Assembly (NCBI RefSeq): GCF_025961315.1
Contig: NZ_JAOQNK010000001.1
Span: 2,666,001-2,730,000, forward strand
Direction of reading: 5' to 3'
Length of the DNA stretch: 64,000 bases
DNA from: Sphingobacterium kitahiroshimense
Lineage (GTDB): Bacteria; Bacteroidota; Bacteroidia; Sphingobacteriales; Sphingobacteriaceae
In this document: positions 8,680 through 17,794 of the stretch, in pieces
Layout of the letters: the number at the start of each line of letters is the position of its first letter
How positions within the stretch are numbered: the stretch's first letter is position 1
Translations under genes and position numbers: made by a program
Notes under the pieces: model-generated
Databases searched by the model: none
The model's input: only the letters and a program-made list of their open reading frames with translations
Told to the model about the DNA's origin: nothing

Positions 8680-9099
8680 CTATTGTGTTAGTTTTTCTAA
8701 CTTATAATTCTCTGCCAATTCTCCGACGATTTCATTACCTGATAAATCCAATTGCCAAAGTTTTGCCTTTTCACCCAGTTTGAATTTATAATCCACTCCT
8801 TCAAGTGTGATCACATTATTTTCAAATTTCCACTTTCCATCTTTGACAAATACTTCATCACTTTTATTAAGATATTTTGAGGTATAACTATAGGAAAAAT
8901 TTTGGTTTAACTTTAAAACAGTTTCGATCCCGTCACAATCTGCACAAGGCATTACTCCGCTGTATGCTCCGCTCAATTCATATAGAGTAGCGCTTTGGTG
9001 ATCTTGTTTGTCTTTAACTGCTTCAGCACCTTTACGTTGGTTATCACATGCAACAAAAACAAATAAGATACAGCATAATATAATAAATAGCCTTTTCAT
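8680..9099 (-). CDS. NlpE-like lipoprotein (copper-resistance NlpE N-terminal domain)
   Basis: A 139-residue lipoprotein: lipobox ending at Cys18 (FVFVAC), then a single domain with the NlpE signature GVMPCADCDGIET (Cys52-x-x-Cys55), a small beta-barrel of lipocalin type. E. coli NlpE also has a second OB-fold domain and activates the Cpx envelope stress response; this short form keeps only the first. Envelope or metal stress sensing is possible but not shown. It is probably made just downstream of its own promoter; the minus-strand TTAATTTG near 9141 is only a partial -7 match. Confidence 0.85.
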   Translation of the reverse strand: MKRLFIILCCILFVFVACDNQRKGAEAVKDKQDHQSATLYELSGAYSGVMPCADCDGIETVLKLNQNFSYSYTSKYLNKSDEVFVKDGKWKFENNVITLEGVDYKFKLGEKAKLWQLDLSGNEIVGELAENYKLEKLTQ

Positions 9100-9183
9100 C
9101 TTCTTTAAAACTCTTTCTCAAATCTCCACAGAGATATAGACAAATTAAGTACCAAAAAGCAAGATTAAAATGTTAAAAAAATG

Positions 9184-9516
9184 TTAATATTCATCTTCAT
9201 CATCTCCGTCCAGTAAACTTAATGCTCCGCGCAATTCACTTAACGCATGCATATTGCGTTTTTGTTGTGTTATGACCATACCTTTTTTATAAATATCTCG
9301 TGCATCTTCTACACGATTCATTTTCTCATAAAGTTTCCCCAAGTGGTAATAAGTTCCAACATAATCGGCATGATCACTTATCAGATCAGTATACCCCTTA
9401 AGCGCCTCATCTTGATTTCCTAATTTTAAATATTCGGTAGCCAAAGCATATTTCAAAAAAGGATCTTGTGGAGAATCTTTCAAAAACTCCTTCAATTGTT
9501 CTAAACGGTCTGACAT
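9184..9516 (-). CDS. TPR-repeat protein
   Basis: This 110-residue acidic protein consists of about three tetratricopeptide repeats; the pattern DPFLKYALATEYLKLGNQDEA, then YVGTYYHLGKLYEKMNRVEDA, is clear, with an acidic tail GDDEDEY. TPR arrays bind other proteins; the partner is unknown. No signal peptide is seen, so it is likely cytoplasmic. It is read leftward, 84 nt upstream of the NlpE-like gene, with which it could be co-transcribed. Confidence 0.8.
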   Translation of the reverse strand: MSDRLEQLKEFLKDSPQDPFLKYALATEYLKLGNQDEALKGYTDLISDHADYVGTYYHLGKLYEKMNRVEDARDIYKKGMVITQQKRNMHALSELRGALSLLDGDDEDEY

Positions 9517-9852
9517 TATGTATAGCTTTTAATTTTATACCGGTAAAGCTACAAATAATCAAAGAAGCTAAAAAGCTCATTTCGACAACAAATTACTATG
9601 CTAGCATACAAAAATGACAAACCATTGACGAATCATAAACTGTATAAAATTTAATCAACCTATAATAAAAAATACACATTTAATAAATAAAAATCTATTT
9701 AAAGACCATAAATTATCAATAAAATAATTTACATACCTTTATTTTAACAAAAACACAACTCAACATTCCATTGCAGACAGTATGGTACTCTCCCAAATTA
9801 TCTTTACATTTAAAGTAAATTATATTAGGTTTGTATAAAACGGTAATAAATT
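9517..9852. other. divergent intergenic region, TPR gene / etfB
   Basis: 336 bp, very AT-rich. The only feature I can support is the etfB -7 box at 9826-9833. No ORF, RNA gene or repeat stands out. Confidence 0.5.
9826..9833 (+). promoter_or_regulatory. -7 box of etfBA
   Basis: TAGGTTTG, an exact TAnnTTTG box, ends 19 nt before the etfB ATG. TTTA about 20 bp upstream (9802-9805) is a possible weak -33. Confidence 0.6.
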
Positions 9853-10590
9853 ATGAAAATATTAGTGTGTATAAGTAATGTCCCTGACACTACTTCCAAG
9901 ATTACATTCACCAATGACAACACCGCTTTTAATAATGCTGGTGTGCAATACATAGTGAATCCTTACGATGAAATTGCTTTATCAAAAGCAATAGATTTGG
10001 CTGAAGGCGGTAAAGGCACCGTAACTGTTATTACAGTTGGGGACTCAAGTACTGAGGCTACTATCCGAAAAGCGCTAGCGACTGGTGCAGATAATGCAAT
10101 ACGAGTAAATGCCTTACCAAGAGATGCTTGGTTTGTTGCCAATCAGATTGCTCATTATGCAAAAGACAACAGCTTTGATCTTATATTAACCGGTAGAGAA
10201 TCCATTGATTATAATGGAACTCAAGTAGGATCTCTCGTAGCTACGATCCTAAATATTCCTTCCGTTTCTATCAGTAAAAAACTAGATATTGACGGCAATA
10301 GCGCAACTGTAGAACGAGAAATCGAAGGTGGCAAAGAAGTTCTAACTTTAAATCTACCAGCTGTAATTGGTACAGCTGAAGGGGTAGCAGAAACAAAAAT
10401 ACCGAATATGAGAGGTATTATGACCGCTAGAACAAAGCCATTAGATGTAATTGAACCTATTGAAGTAGCTCAGTTGTCGCATATTGTCAAATTTGAAACT
10501 CCAGCTCCACGCGGTGCTGTCACTTTGGTTGATGCTGGAGATGTCGAAAAATTAGTTTCTCTTTTGCATGAAAAAGCAAAAGTTATTTAA
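9853..10590 (+). CDS. etfB: electron transfer flavoprotein, beta subunit
   Basis: EtfB (245 residues) pairs with EtfA to carry electrons from acyl-CoA and other dehydrogenases to the quinone pool. The N-terminus MKILVCISNVPDTT, the NPYDEIALSKA stretch, the adenine-nucleotide-binding LTGRESIDYNGTQVG and the ETF-beta signature near residues 165-195 (VAETKIPNMRGIMTAR) are all present. etfA follows 21 nt later, so the two form an operon from the promoter at 9826. No dehydrogenase partner is adjacent. Confidence 0.95.
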   Translation: MKILVCISNVPDTTSKITFTNDNTAFNNAGVQYIVNPYDEIALSKAIDLAEGGKGTVTVITVGDSSTEATIRKALATGADNAIRVNALPRDAWFVANQIAHYAKDNSFDLILTGRESIDYNGTQVGSLVATILNIPSVSISKKLDIDGNSATVEREIEGGKEVLTLNLPAVIGTAEGVAETKIPNMRGIMTARTKPLDVIEPIEVAQLSHIVKFETPAPRGAVTLVDAGDVEKLVSLLHEKAKVI

Positions 10591-10611
10591 TCAACTCTAA
10601 TCGTAAAGAAT

Positions 10612-11586
10612 ATGTCAATATTAGTATATGTAGAAAATACAGACGGTAAGTTCAAGAAATCGGCATTTGAGGTTGTTTCTTATGCTAATGCTATTGCAGA
10701 ACAATCGGGAACTGAAGTTATTGCATTATCAATCGGTAATGTTGAAGAATCGCAATTAAGTGTTTTGGGTAAATATGGCGCAAGTAAGGTATTAAATGTC
10801 AATACAGAACAATTAAAGTCATTTGTAAACCAGGCTTACGCCGCTATCATCGTTGATGCAGCAAAATCATCAAGTGCATCAATAGTTGTATTGTCAAATT
10901 CCTTTTCTGGAAAGGGGTTAGCCCCGCGGGTTGCTGCGAAATTAGAAGCTGGTTTAGCAGACGGAGCTATTGAATTACCTACTGTAAATGGAGAAACTCT
11001 ACAAGTCAAAACTGGAGCTTTTTCAGGCAAGGCCTTTGCTTATGTCGCTTTAACTTCGGCTGTTAAAGTAATTGCTGTCAATCCCAATTCATTTGAAGTA
11101 AAAGAGGCCGAAGGAACAGTAACTATTGAACCCTACTCTCCGAGTATAGATACTTCAGATTTTAGTACGATCGTTAAGGATATCATTAGAGCAACAGATA
11201 AAATTTCATTACCTGAGGCAGAAATTGTTGTTTCCGCGGGTAGAGGATTAAAAGGTCCAGAGAACTGGGGTATGATTGAAGAACTCGCTCATGTACTTGG
11301 TGCGGCTACAGCGTGTTCAAAACCGGTTTCTGACGCGGGATGGAGACCGCATTCAGAGCACGTTGGACAAACGGGAATAGCGGTAAGTCCCAATTTATAT
11401 ATTGCAATTGGTATTTCAGGAGCGATACAACATTTAGCAGGGGTTAGTGCTTCAAAAACAATTGTTGTGATCAACAAAGATCCTGAAGCTCCGTTTTTCA
11501 AAGTAGCAGATTATGGAATTGTCGGAGACGCATTTGACGTTATTCCTAAATTAATCACAGCTTTAAAAGCTTATAAAGGAATATAA
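10612..11586 (+). CDS. etfA: electron transfer flavoprotein, alpha subunit
   Basis: EtfA (324 residues) holds the FAD of the ETF heterodimer. The N-terminal half is the nucleotide-binding-like domain; the C-terminal half has the FAD-binding signatures VSAGRGLKGPENWGMIEELA, SDAGWRPHSEHVGQTG (contacting the isoalloxazine) and LYIAIGISGAIQHLAG, ending with NKDPEAPFFKVADYGIVGD. Length is close to the usual 310-330. It ends the operon in front of a strong terminator. Confidence 0.96.
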   Translation: MSILVYVENTDGKFKKSAFEVVSYANAIAEQSGTEVIALSIGNVEESQLSVLGKYGASKVLNVNTEQLKSFVNQAYAAIIVDAAKSSSASIVVLSNSFSGKGLAPRVAAKLEAGLADGAIELPTVNGETLQVKTGAFSGKAFAYVALTSAVKVIAVNPNSFEVKEAEGTVTIEPYSPSIDTSDFSTIVKDIIRATDKISLPEAEIVVSAGRGLKGPENWGMIEELAHVLGAATACSKPVSDAGWRPHSEHVGQTGIAVSPNLYIAIGISGAIQHLAGVSASKTIVVINKDPEAPFFKVADYGIVGDAFDVIPKLITALKAYKGI

Positions 11587-11597
11587 AGGTCCTGAAT

Positions 11598-11640
11598 AAA
11601 AAACTCCATTAGCAATTTATTTGTTAATGGAGTTTTTTTT
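11598..11640 (+). terminator. terminator of etfBA
   Basis: AAAACTCCATTA pairs with TAATGGAGTTTT, followed by eight T. Confidence 0.9.
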
Positions 11641-11776
11641 ATTCCAAATTATTTTTTCATTTTCTACTTTGAAACATCCTATTACAGAGCATATAGTGAT
11701 TACCAGAGCATAATCTTTTAAGCCATTTAAAATAGGTATTCATGAATAAAATTACCTTTATATCTCCCTGATTATA

Positions 11777-11807
11777 TTGCTTATCTAAGCAAATTTATCT
11801 AAATTTG
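11777..11807 (+). promoter_or_regulatory. promoter of the BFN-UVR gene
   Basis: TTG (11777-11779), 20 bp, TAAATTTG (11800-11807); the ATG follows 20 nt later. Confidence 0.65.
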
Positions 11808-11827
11808 TAAACCGTAAAGGTATCATA

Positions 11828-12445
11828 ATGAAGAAAATCAAGTTAGACATTATTGGACTATCCTACAGTCAGACACAATCAGGTGCATATGCATTGGTAC
11901 TTGGTGAGTCTGGAGGTAATCGCCGTCTTCCCATTATAATAGGGAGTCACGAAGCTCAAGCTATTGCGATTAGAATAGAAAAGATGGTTCCAAGTCGTCC
12001 TCTAACACATGATTTATTTCAGAATTTTGCAAAAGCTTTTCAAATTAATATACAGGAAGTCCTTATCTATAATTTAATAGAAGGCATTTTTTATTCTAAA
12101 ATCATCTGTTCAGATGGAGAGAAAACTGTAGAAATCGATGCCCGAACTTCAGATGCTGTTGCACTGGCTGTACGTTTTGGAACACCCATTTATGCTTACG
12201 ACTTCATCTTATCATCTGCCGGCATCGTTATCGAAGGCAACGAGTTTGCCTTTCTTGAAAACCTCGAAAATGCAGTAAATGCTGAAATCGTTGAAGATGA
12301 TGTCAAAGAAGAAACGTCAAAAATTGAAAATCCTTTCTCAAGTCTTACTGATGAACAATTAAAAACGGTTCTCGAACAATCCCTTCATGATGAAAACTAT
12401 GAGCAGGCTGCATTAATCCGTGATGAGATATCACGTAGAAAATAA
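11828..12445 (+). CDS. bifunctional nuclease (BFN/DUF151) domain protein with C-terminal UVR motif
   Basis: The first 135 of 205 residues form the BFN domain, named for plant nucleases: RRLPIIIGSHEAQAIAI, SRPLTHDLF and VEIDARTSDAVALAVRFGTPIYA are its hallmark stretches. A linker leads to a UVR motif, SLHDENYEQAALIRDEISRR, which in UvrB and ClpC/McsA-type proteins mediates protein contacts. The combination is common in Bacteroidota. Nuclease activity has not been shown for these bacterial forms, so the function is open. It is followed 45 nt later by the nucleoside-type permease. Confidence 0.85.
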   Translation: MKKIKLDIIGLSYSQTQSGAYALVLGESGGNRRLPIIIGSHEAQAIAIRIEKMVPSRPLTHDLFQNFAKAFQINIQEVLIYNLIEGIFYSKIICSDGEKTVEIDARTSDAVALAVRFGTPIYAYDFILSSAGIVIEGNEFAFLENLENAVNAEIVEDDVKEETSKIENPFSSLTDEQLKTVLEQSLHDENYEQAALIRDEISRRK

Positions 12446-12490
12446 GGTCACAATCATCGACAGAAAAACAAACTCAACTCTATATTACTT

Positions 12491-13864
12491 ATGTCTATTA
12501 AATTAAGGTTGACCATTATGAACTTCCTCCAATTTTTTGTGTGGGGAGCGTGGTTAATTACAATAGCAAATTACTGGTTTGGTACTAAGCAATGGGACGG
12601 TACCCAGTTTGGAGCTATATTTGCAACAATGGGTTTTGCCTCTTTGTTTATGCCTACTTTAATGGGAATTATCGCAGACAGATGGGTTAACGCTGAAAAA
12701 CTGTATTTGGTATTACATCTTTTATATGCGGCGGTACTCTTTTATCTACCACAAATAAATGATCCTGTTACTTTTTTCTATGCGATGCTCCTTGCCATGT
12801 GTTTCTACATGCCAACCCTTGCCCTATCAAATTCCATCGCATATACTGTGCTCACTCAAGGGAAATATGACTTGGTAAAGGCTTTCCCCCCAATCCGTGT
12901 GTGGGGAACTATTGGTTTTATTGCAGCCATGTGGATTGTTAACTTGACAGGCAGTAAAGCAACAGGTATGCAATTTTATATTGCCGGAGCCTCTGCAGTA
13001 GGTTTAGGATTGTTTTCTTTTTCTATTCCTAAATGTCCACCTAGAAATATCAAAAGCGAGCAATCATCTCTGGTACGTACACTAGGTCTGGAAGCTTTCA
13101 AATTATTTGGAAATTATAAGATGGCTTTGTTTTTTATCTTTTCTATGTTTTTAGGGGCTGCACTTCAGTTGACAAATGCATATGGAGATGTATTTTTAGA
13201 TGAGTTTAAATTCTTTCCTAAATATACAAATTCGTTTGTAATCAAATACTCAACGATCATCATGTCAATTTCACAGATATCTGAGACACTATTTATTCTT
13301 GCCATACCATTTTTCTTAAAACGATTTGGAATTAAAAAAGTTATGCTGATATCCATGTTTGCTTGGGTATTGCGTTTTGGTCTATTTGCTTATGGCGATC
13401 CATCTTCTGGTTTATGGATGATTATATTATCATGTATCGTATATGGTATGGCTTTTGATTTCTTTAATATTTCAGGCTCCTTATTTGTAGAAACATCCAC
13501 TAGTTCACAAATAAGAAGTTCAGCTCAGGGCCTATTTATGATGATGACCAATGGTTTTGGTGCAGTATTTGGCAGTTTAGTTTCAGGATGGATCATCGAT
13601 AAATATTTCTCCATTTCATTTACTAATGTAAAACAGCTCGCGTCATTTTTAGATACAGATGTAAATAATAGTAAATTAGTCAATTTTGTTAAAGAAAGAG
13701 GACTCTCCATTAGTGAAAATGGTTTATTCGATACAAATTTGATACTTAAAGACTGGCATCATATCTGGTTAACATTTTCGCTTTATACTTTGGTTTTAGC
13801 AGTTCTTTTTGCTATTCTTTTCAAACATAAACACGATAAAAACATGCCTTTAGGCGCTAAATAA
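12491..13864 (+). CDS. MFS permease of the nucleoside:H+ symporter (NupG/XapB) family
   Basis: A 457-residue inner-membrane protein with about 12 hydrophobic segments. The start LRLTIMNFLQFFVWGAWL and the loop motifs TLMGIIADRWVNAEKL and RVWGTIGFIAAMWIV are those of the NupG family, which imports nucleosides with protons. It has a longer loop (about residues 385-415) between the last helices than E. coli NupG. Substrate is inferred from the family only. Possibly co-transcribed with the BFN-UVR gene; it ends at a strong terminator. Confidence 0.88.
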   Translation: MSIKLRLTIMNFLQFFVWGAWLITIANYWFGTKQWDGTQFGAIFATMGFASLFMPTLMGIIADRWVNAEKLYLVLHLLYAAVLFYLPQINDPVTFFYAMLLAMCFYMPTLALSNSIAYTVLTQGKYDLVKAFPPIRVWGTIGFIAAMWIVNLTGSKATGMQFYIAGASAVGLGLFSFSIPKCPPRNIKSEQSSLVRTLGLEAFKLFGNYKMALFFIFSMFLGAALQLTNAYGDVFLDEFKFFPKYTNSFVIKYSTIIMSISQISETLFILAIPFFLKRFGIKKVMLISMFAWVLRFGLFAYGDPSSGLWMIILSCIVYGMAFDFFNISGSLFVETSTSSQIRSSAQGLFMMMTNGFGAVFGSLVSGWIIDKYFSISFTNVKQLASFLDTDVNNSKLVNFVKERGLSISENGLFDTNLILKDWHHIWLTFSLYTLVLAVLFAILFKHKHDKNMPLGAK

Positions 13865-13898
13865 TAAAAAAAGCCATTCTGTCGAATGGCTTTTTTTA
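13865..13898 (+). terminator. terminator of the MFS permease gene
   Basis: AAAAAAGCCATTC, loop TGTC, GAATGGCTTTTTTT. The T run merges with the -7 box of the next gene. Confidence 0.9.
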
Positions 13899-13904
13899 TA
13901 TTTG
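13897..13904 (+). promoter_or_regulatory. -7 box of the mechanosensitive channel gene
   Basis: TATATTTG ends 3 nt before the ATG at 13908 and starts in the T run of the preceding terminator, so the mRNA would be almost leaderless. No -33 TTG is seen. Confidence 0.5.
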
Positions 13905-13907
13905 TAG

Positions 13908-15233
13908 ATGCAGTTATCTACTACAGACTATTTAGAAGAAATAAATAAACAATCTCAATCAAAATTTTACGATTGGTCCTATCACAAACTTTTACAGGCA
14001 GGTTTCAATAGTGAATGGGCACATACCATCAATTCCATCGTTCTTCTATTTTTAGTTATTCTAATTTTATTAATTATAGACTTTATAGCCCGAAAGGTAA
14101 TCCTTTCTGTTGTAACCCGTTTTATAATAAAATCGAAAAACTCAATAGATGATTATCTGATAAAAAATAAAACGCTGAAATACATCAGCCACTTCATTCC
14201 ACTTTTCATTGCCCAGCAGATCAGTCCAATCATATTTCTAGGATTTCCAAATTGGTTAAAAGCGATTAATAAAGGGATAGAGATCTTGCTAGTTTTAAAC
14301 ATTATGCTCATTGTGCATTCTGCATTAAAAACACTACGTGATATCCTGAAAACTCGAAAAAGCTTTGCTGACAAACCATTGGAAAGTTATTTGCAAGTTT
14401 CACAGATTGTCTTAATCTGTATTGGAGGAACAATTACTTTTTCTATCTTAACAGGTATTTCTCCGCTATCATTTTTGGTCTCGCTAGGAGCTGCCTCTGC
14501 CATTTTAATGTTGGTTTTTAAAGACACCATCCTTGGCTTTGTCGCAAGCATATCCGTTTCTGCAAATGACTCCATACGGGTGGGGGACTGGATTGAAATG
14601 CCAAAACATAATGCCGATGGAACAGTTATCGAAATCAACCTAAATAATGTGAAGGTGCAAAATTTTGACAAAACGATCACAACGATACCCACGCATACTT
14701 TATTGATTGATTCTTTTAAAAATTATAGAGGTATGCAGACCTCTGGTGGGCGAAGAATAAAAAGGGCAATAAATATTAAGATTTCGACTATTCGGTTTAT
14801 GACTGAAGAAGAGATCAAAGACTTAGAGAGGATTCAAATTCTTAAACCTTTTATTGAGCAACGTAGATTAGAAATTAGTGAATATAACAATAGAAGTCAA
14901 GCCGATCAGTCCATGCCGGTAAATGGGCGCAAAATGACAAATATCGGTCTGTTTAGAGCTTATGCGACAGCCTATATTAGACAGAATCCAAACATAAACA
15001 AGGATATGATCAGTATGGTACGTCAGATGGATCCGACAGAACATGGAGTACCATTAGAAATATACGTATTTTCAAATGATACCCGCTTTGAGATATATGA
15101 AGGTATCCGATCTGATTTATTTGACCATTTATTTGCTGTCATTACATACTTCAAACTAGAAGTTTTTGAAAGTCCTGCATCTGATGATCTGCGTAACTTA
15201 AGTATCAAAATAGATCATACACATTTACAATAA
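13908..15233 (+). CDS. MscS-family mechanosensitive channel, YbdG-like
   Basis: A 441-residue inner-membrane channel that would open under membrane tension to release solutes during hypo-osmotic shock. About five membrane segments (39-60, 80-105, 120-140, 162-185, 190-215) lead into the MscS pore helix and beta domain (FVASISVSANDSIRVGDWIEM, then ADGTVIEINLNNVKVQNFD). The insertion after FKNYRGM (GGRRIKRAINI) and the long C-terminal domain match E. coli YbdG rather than MscS itself. Ion selectivity and gating tension cannot be judged. Confidence 0.9.
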   Translation: MQLSTTDYLEEINKQSQSKFYDWSYHKLLQAGFNSEWAHTINSIVLLFLVILILLIIDFIARKVILSVVTRFIIKSKNSIDDYLIKNKTLKYISHFIPLFIAQQISPIIFLGFPNWLKAINKGIEILLVLNIMLIVHSALKTLRDILKTRKSFADKPLESYLQVSQIVLICIGGTITFSILTGISPLSFLVSLGAASAILMLVFKDTILGFVASISVSANDSIRVGDWIEMPKHNADGTVIEINLNNVKVQNFDKTITTIPTHTLLIDSFKNYRGMQTSGGRRIKRAINIKISTIRFMTEEEIKDLERIQILKPFIEQRRLEISEYNNRSQADQSMPVNGRKMTNIGLFRAYATAYIRQNPNINKDMISMVRQMDPTEHGVPLEIYVFSNDTRFEIYEGIRSDLFDHLFAVITYFKLEVFESPASDDLRNLSIKIDHTHLQ

Positions 15234-15276
15234 AAAAAGAAAAGGTAATCTTCTCCAAGATTACCTTTCTTTTTAA
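15233..15276 (+). terminator. terminator of the mechanosensitive channel gene
   Basis: AAAGGTAATCTT, loop CTCC, AAGATTACCTTT, then CTTTTT. Confidence 0.9.
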
Positions 15277-15419
15277 AAACAAACTAAATTTCTGGGTGTG
15301 TTTCCCAACAGACCCCACATTAACCCTTTACTATATGAATCAAAAATTACTCTGATACAAATATAAAGTTGTCATATTAAGCAATCCTTAACTAAAGTTT
15401 AATCTTTCATCATTATTTA

Positions 15420-15450
15420 TAAAAAAAAGCAACCTTAAAAAGGTTGCTTC
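15420..15450 (-). terminator. terminator of the phosphoesterase gene
   Basis: AGCAACCTT pairs with AAGGTTGCT; on the minus strand a run of T (15428-15421) follows. Confidence 0.85.
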
Positions 15451-15471
15451 ACGGTTTTATATGGTTATCTA

Positions 15472-17043
15472 CTATTTTGTTTTATTTACAACCTCAATTT
15501 CCTTTACAGCTGTATGTATCCGGTTAAATAAATCAGTGGCTTTCACTTCAATTTTATATTTTCCTGCCTTTAACTTTGGCAATTTCAATCTCCATAAGTG
15601 AGAACTATTAGTACCATCAGAAGGCCTTCTTCCCTCTTTATAATCGGTTGCTAGGTCATACTGCTTAACCGCATCATCAAAGGATGGATCAACTTCTTTG
15701 ACCTGATCCATTTCTTTCCATTGACTATCATTTATACGATATAATACTTGATCACCTTCTTTTCCAATAAAAAAATTTGCATAAACTGGGTATCGTTGTA
15801 CATATTTTTGATCTACAATTGATGGTCCAGATAGTGCAATTTGATAAGCCTCATCTTTCCCTACCACCTTATAATCAAATGTATATTGATTATTTTTAAT
15901 ATTTAAAATAGCATAACCTTTTGGGGTACCATCTCGCATGGTCGATACAGGTATTCCATTTTCATCCAGTTCTCCAGAGTACCAATCGCCAGAAGTTGTT
16001 CCTACATTATATTCATGGTGCGGTTTTGATTGCTTCCAGCCATCCTTAGCGCCAAAGAAATTTTGTTGCTGGAAATGTGTATGAGCCGATAAAGAAAGTG
16101 TGTGAGGAAATTCACTTAAAATATCAAATAATCGATCACGATCTTCAGTACGGAAAACTTCAGAATTTTCATGTTCAAGCGGGATGTGAAAAGCCAATAT
16201 AATTAACTTATCTTTTGGTACAAACTTCAGATCATTGGCAATAAACTCCAATTGATCTTTACGCAAACCTCCTTTATATCCTTTTCCTGTATCAGTATTA
16301 GGATAAATAATATCATCAAGAACTAAAAAGTGAGCATTTCCATAATTAAAAGAATAAGTTGCGGGACCAAAAGAAGCTTCAAAAGCTTCATCCGAATAGC
16401 TATCTTCTTTTGTATCAAAATTTAAATCATGATTACCAATTACATTAAACCAGGGTAAACCCATTAATGAAATTGTACTTTTATATGCCGGATGCAATGA
16501 CAAATCATTACCAACCAGATCTCCTAAGCTGATCCCAAACACAGCAGCATTTTTATTGGATACCCGATCAATAATTCCCCTTTTAAAATAATCCATTTCA
16601 GTCATATCATAAGCTTGCGGGTCTCCAAATACAAACGCAGAAAAATCTCTTGATTCAGATTGAGCTGTCAAACCAAAATTGATGTCCTTAGGTAATTTTC
16701 CAGTAGGTGAAACTCCCTTATAGGTCAATTCGGGACTTCCCTGAGGTTTATGTATATAATAAAATTGTGGTTGATTTGCTGTACTAAGCGGTAGTGCATA
16801 ATCAGCAGGTTTAATAACAAAAATAATATTGTCTTCATCAACAGGCAATTTATATTGACCCTGAGCATCAGTTTGAACGACCTCTACCCCATTACTCACA
16901 GAGACATTTGGTATACCCCGTTCTTTTTTATCAAGAATTCCATTTTTATTGATATCATCAAAAACAACACCTTTTGCAATTTCCTGAGCACTAACCGTGT
17001 AATTTAAAGATAAAGCTGTTGCAACAGCAAAAATATTTTTCAT
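15472..17043 (-). CDS. secreted calcineurin-like phosphoesterase, three-domain (MetallophosN-Metallophos-MetallophosC)
   Basis: 523 residues. A signal peptide (MKNIFAVATALSLNYTVSAQ) is followed by a beta-sandwich with an SdrD/dockerin-like calcium segment, FDDINKNGILDKKERGIPNV. The metallophosphatase core has metal ligands in FGDPQAYD, SLGDLVGND, NVIGNHDLNFD, LAFHIPLEH and LSAHTHFQQ, and a C-terminal beta domain ends the protein. Such enzymes cleave phosphoesters in the periplasm or outside the cell; the substrate is unknown. The longest frame starts 17 codons earlier, but the ATG at 17043 gives a clean signal peptide. Confidence 0.88.
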   Translation of the reverse strand: MKNIFAVATALSLNYTVSAQEIAKGVVFDDINKNGILDKKERGIPNVSVSNGVEVVQTDAQGQYKLPVDEDNIIFVIKPADYALPLSTANQPQFYYIHKPQGSPELTYKGVSPTGKLPKDINFGLTAQSESRDFSAFVFGDPQAYDMTEMDYFKRGIIDRVSNKNAAVFGISLGDLVGNDLSLHPAYKSTISLMGLPWFNVIGNHDLNFDTKEDSYSDEAFEASFGPATYSFNYGNAHFLVLDDIIYPNTDTGKGYKGGLRKDQLEFIANDLKFVPKDKLIILAFHIPLEHENSEVFRTEDRDRLFDILSEFPHTLSLSAHTHFQQQNFFGAKDGWKQSKPHHEYNVGTTSGDWYSGELDENGIPVSTMRDGTPKGYAILNIKNNQYTFDYKVVGKDEAYQIALSGPSIVDQKYVQRYPVYANFFIGKEGDQVLYRINDSQWKEMDQVKEVDPSFDDAVKQYDLATDYKEGRRPSDGTNSSHLWRLKLPKLKAGKYKIEVKATDLFNRIHTAVKEIEVVNKTK

Positions 17044-17125
17044 TTGAATATATAGCATAATTAAAGCCGAAGCTAATACTCTAATATGAATCAATAGTCA
17101 CCTGATGTTTAACAAACTGTTAATT

Positions 17126-17174
17126 TATATACAAAAAAGGGATAATCATATGATTATCCCTTTTTTTGTATATA
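17126..17174 (-). terminator. terminator of the 17189-17701 gene, near-perfect palindrome
   Basis: The core GGGATAATCATATGATTATCCC is symmetric and is flanked by A6/T7 and then TATATAC/GTATATA. T runs lie on both sides, so it may also act on the plus strand. Confidence 0.85.
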
Positions 17175-17188
17175 ATATTTTATTTTAT

Positions 17189-17701
17189 CTACTTAACGTT
17201 CGATCTAGATTGAGCCGCGGCTAATATTCGGTTGACTTCATCGATCATAGATTTTCCTGCATTTCGCATTTTTTCATTACCAGCAAAATCAGCGTCCATC
17301 GTGACTTTTTTTGATTTGTCTTTATAATTCATCTCTAAATAAAAACGAGGCGTTTCTGTTTCAGGATTTACTTTTGCTTCAGGTCCCGTCATGTCATCAT
17401 CTAAATTCCAAAAACCTAATTCTTGAGCTTTTCGATGTAAGTAAAGCAAATCATCTTTAGTCATGCGAACGGTATCACGCTCTATCTCGTTTGTTTTGGT
17501 CACATACTGAAAAATTCCAGTTTTTGAATCATACTGATTATCCATATGATTAGGCTCACCGTATCGAAAGACCACAGACTGAAAATCTGTGAAACGGAAA
17601 GGCGCATTGCTAATCATATTACTGTAGTAGTAAACACAGTAAATTAGAAATGGTACAACAATACATAAACCCAAAAAAATCTTTTTACCCTTGATACTCA
17701 T
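17189..17701 (-). CDS. membrane-anchored protein of unknown function
   Basis: 170 residues: a short basic N-terminus, one membrane segment (about residues 8-28, IFLGLCIVVPFLIYCVYYYS), then a periplasmic domain with the pattern FRFTDFQSVVFRYGE, EIERDTVRMTKDDL and a helical C-terminus. I do not recognise the family. The ATG at 17701 is preferred over the TTG seven codons upstream, because a TATTTTTG box at 17727-17720 then sits 18 nt before the start. It lies between the phosphoesterase and an NlpC/P60 lipoprotein, all on the same strand. Confidence 0.7.
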   Translation of the reverse strand: MSIKGKKIFLGLCIVVPFLIYCVYYYSNMISNAPFRFTDFQSVVFRYGEPNHMDNQYDSKTGIFQYVTKTNEIERDTVRMTKDDLLYLHRKAQELGFWNLDDDMTGPEAKVNPETETPRFYLEMNYKDKSKKVTMDADFAGNEKMRNAGKSMIDEVNRILAAAQSRSNVK

Positions 17702-17719
17702 CTTTATTTTAGTTTTTGA

Positions 17720-17727
17720 CAAAAATA
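17720..17727 (-). promoter_or_regulatory. -7 box of the 17189-17701 gene
   Basis: TATTTTTG on the minus strand, 18 nt before the ATG at 17701. No clear -33. Confidence 0.5.
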
Positions 17728-17794
17728 AGGATTAAAATAGCTTTATAAAGTTTTATCTATTATTTGACATAAAAAAGGGAATTCGTATTACCTA

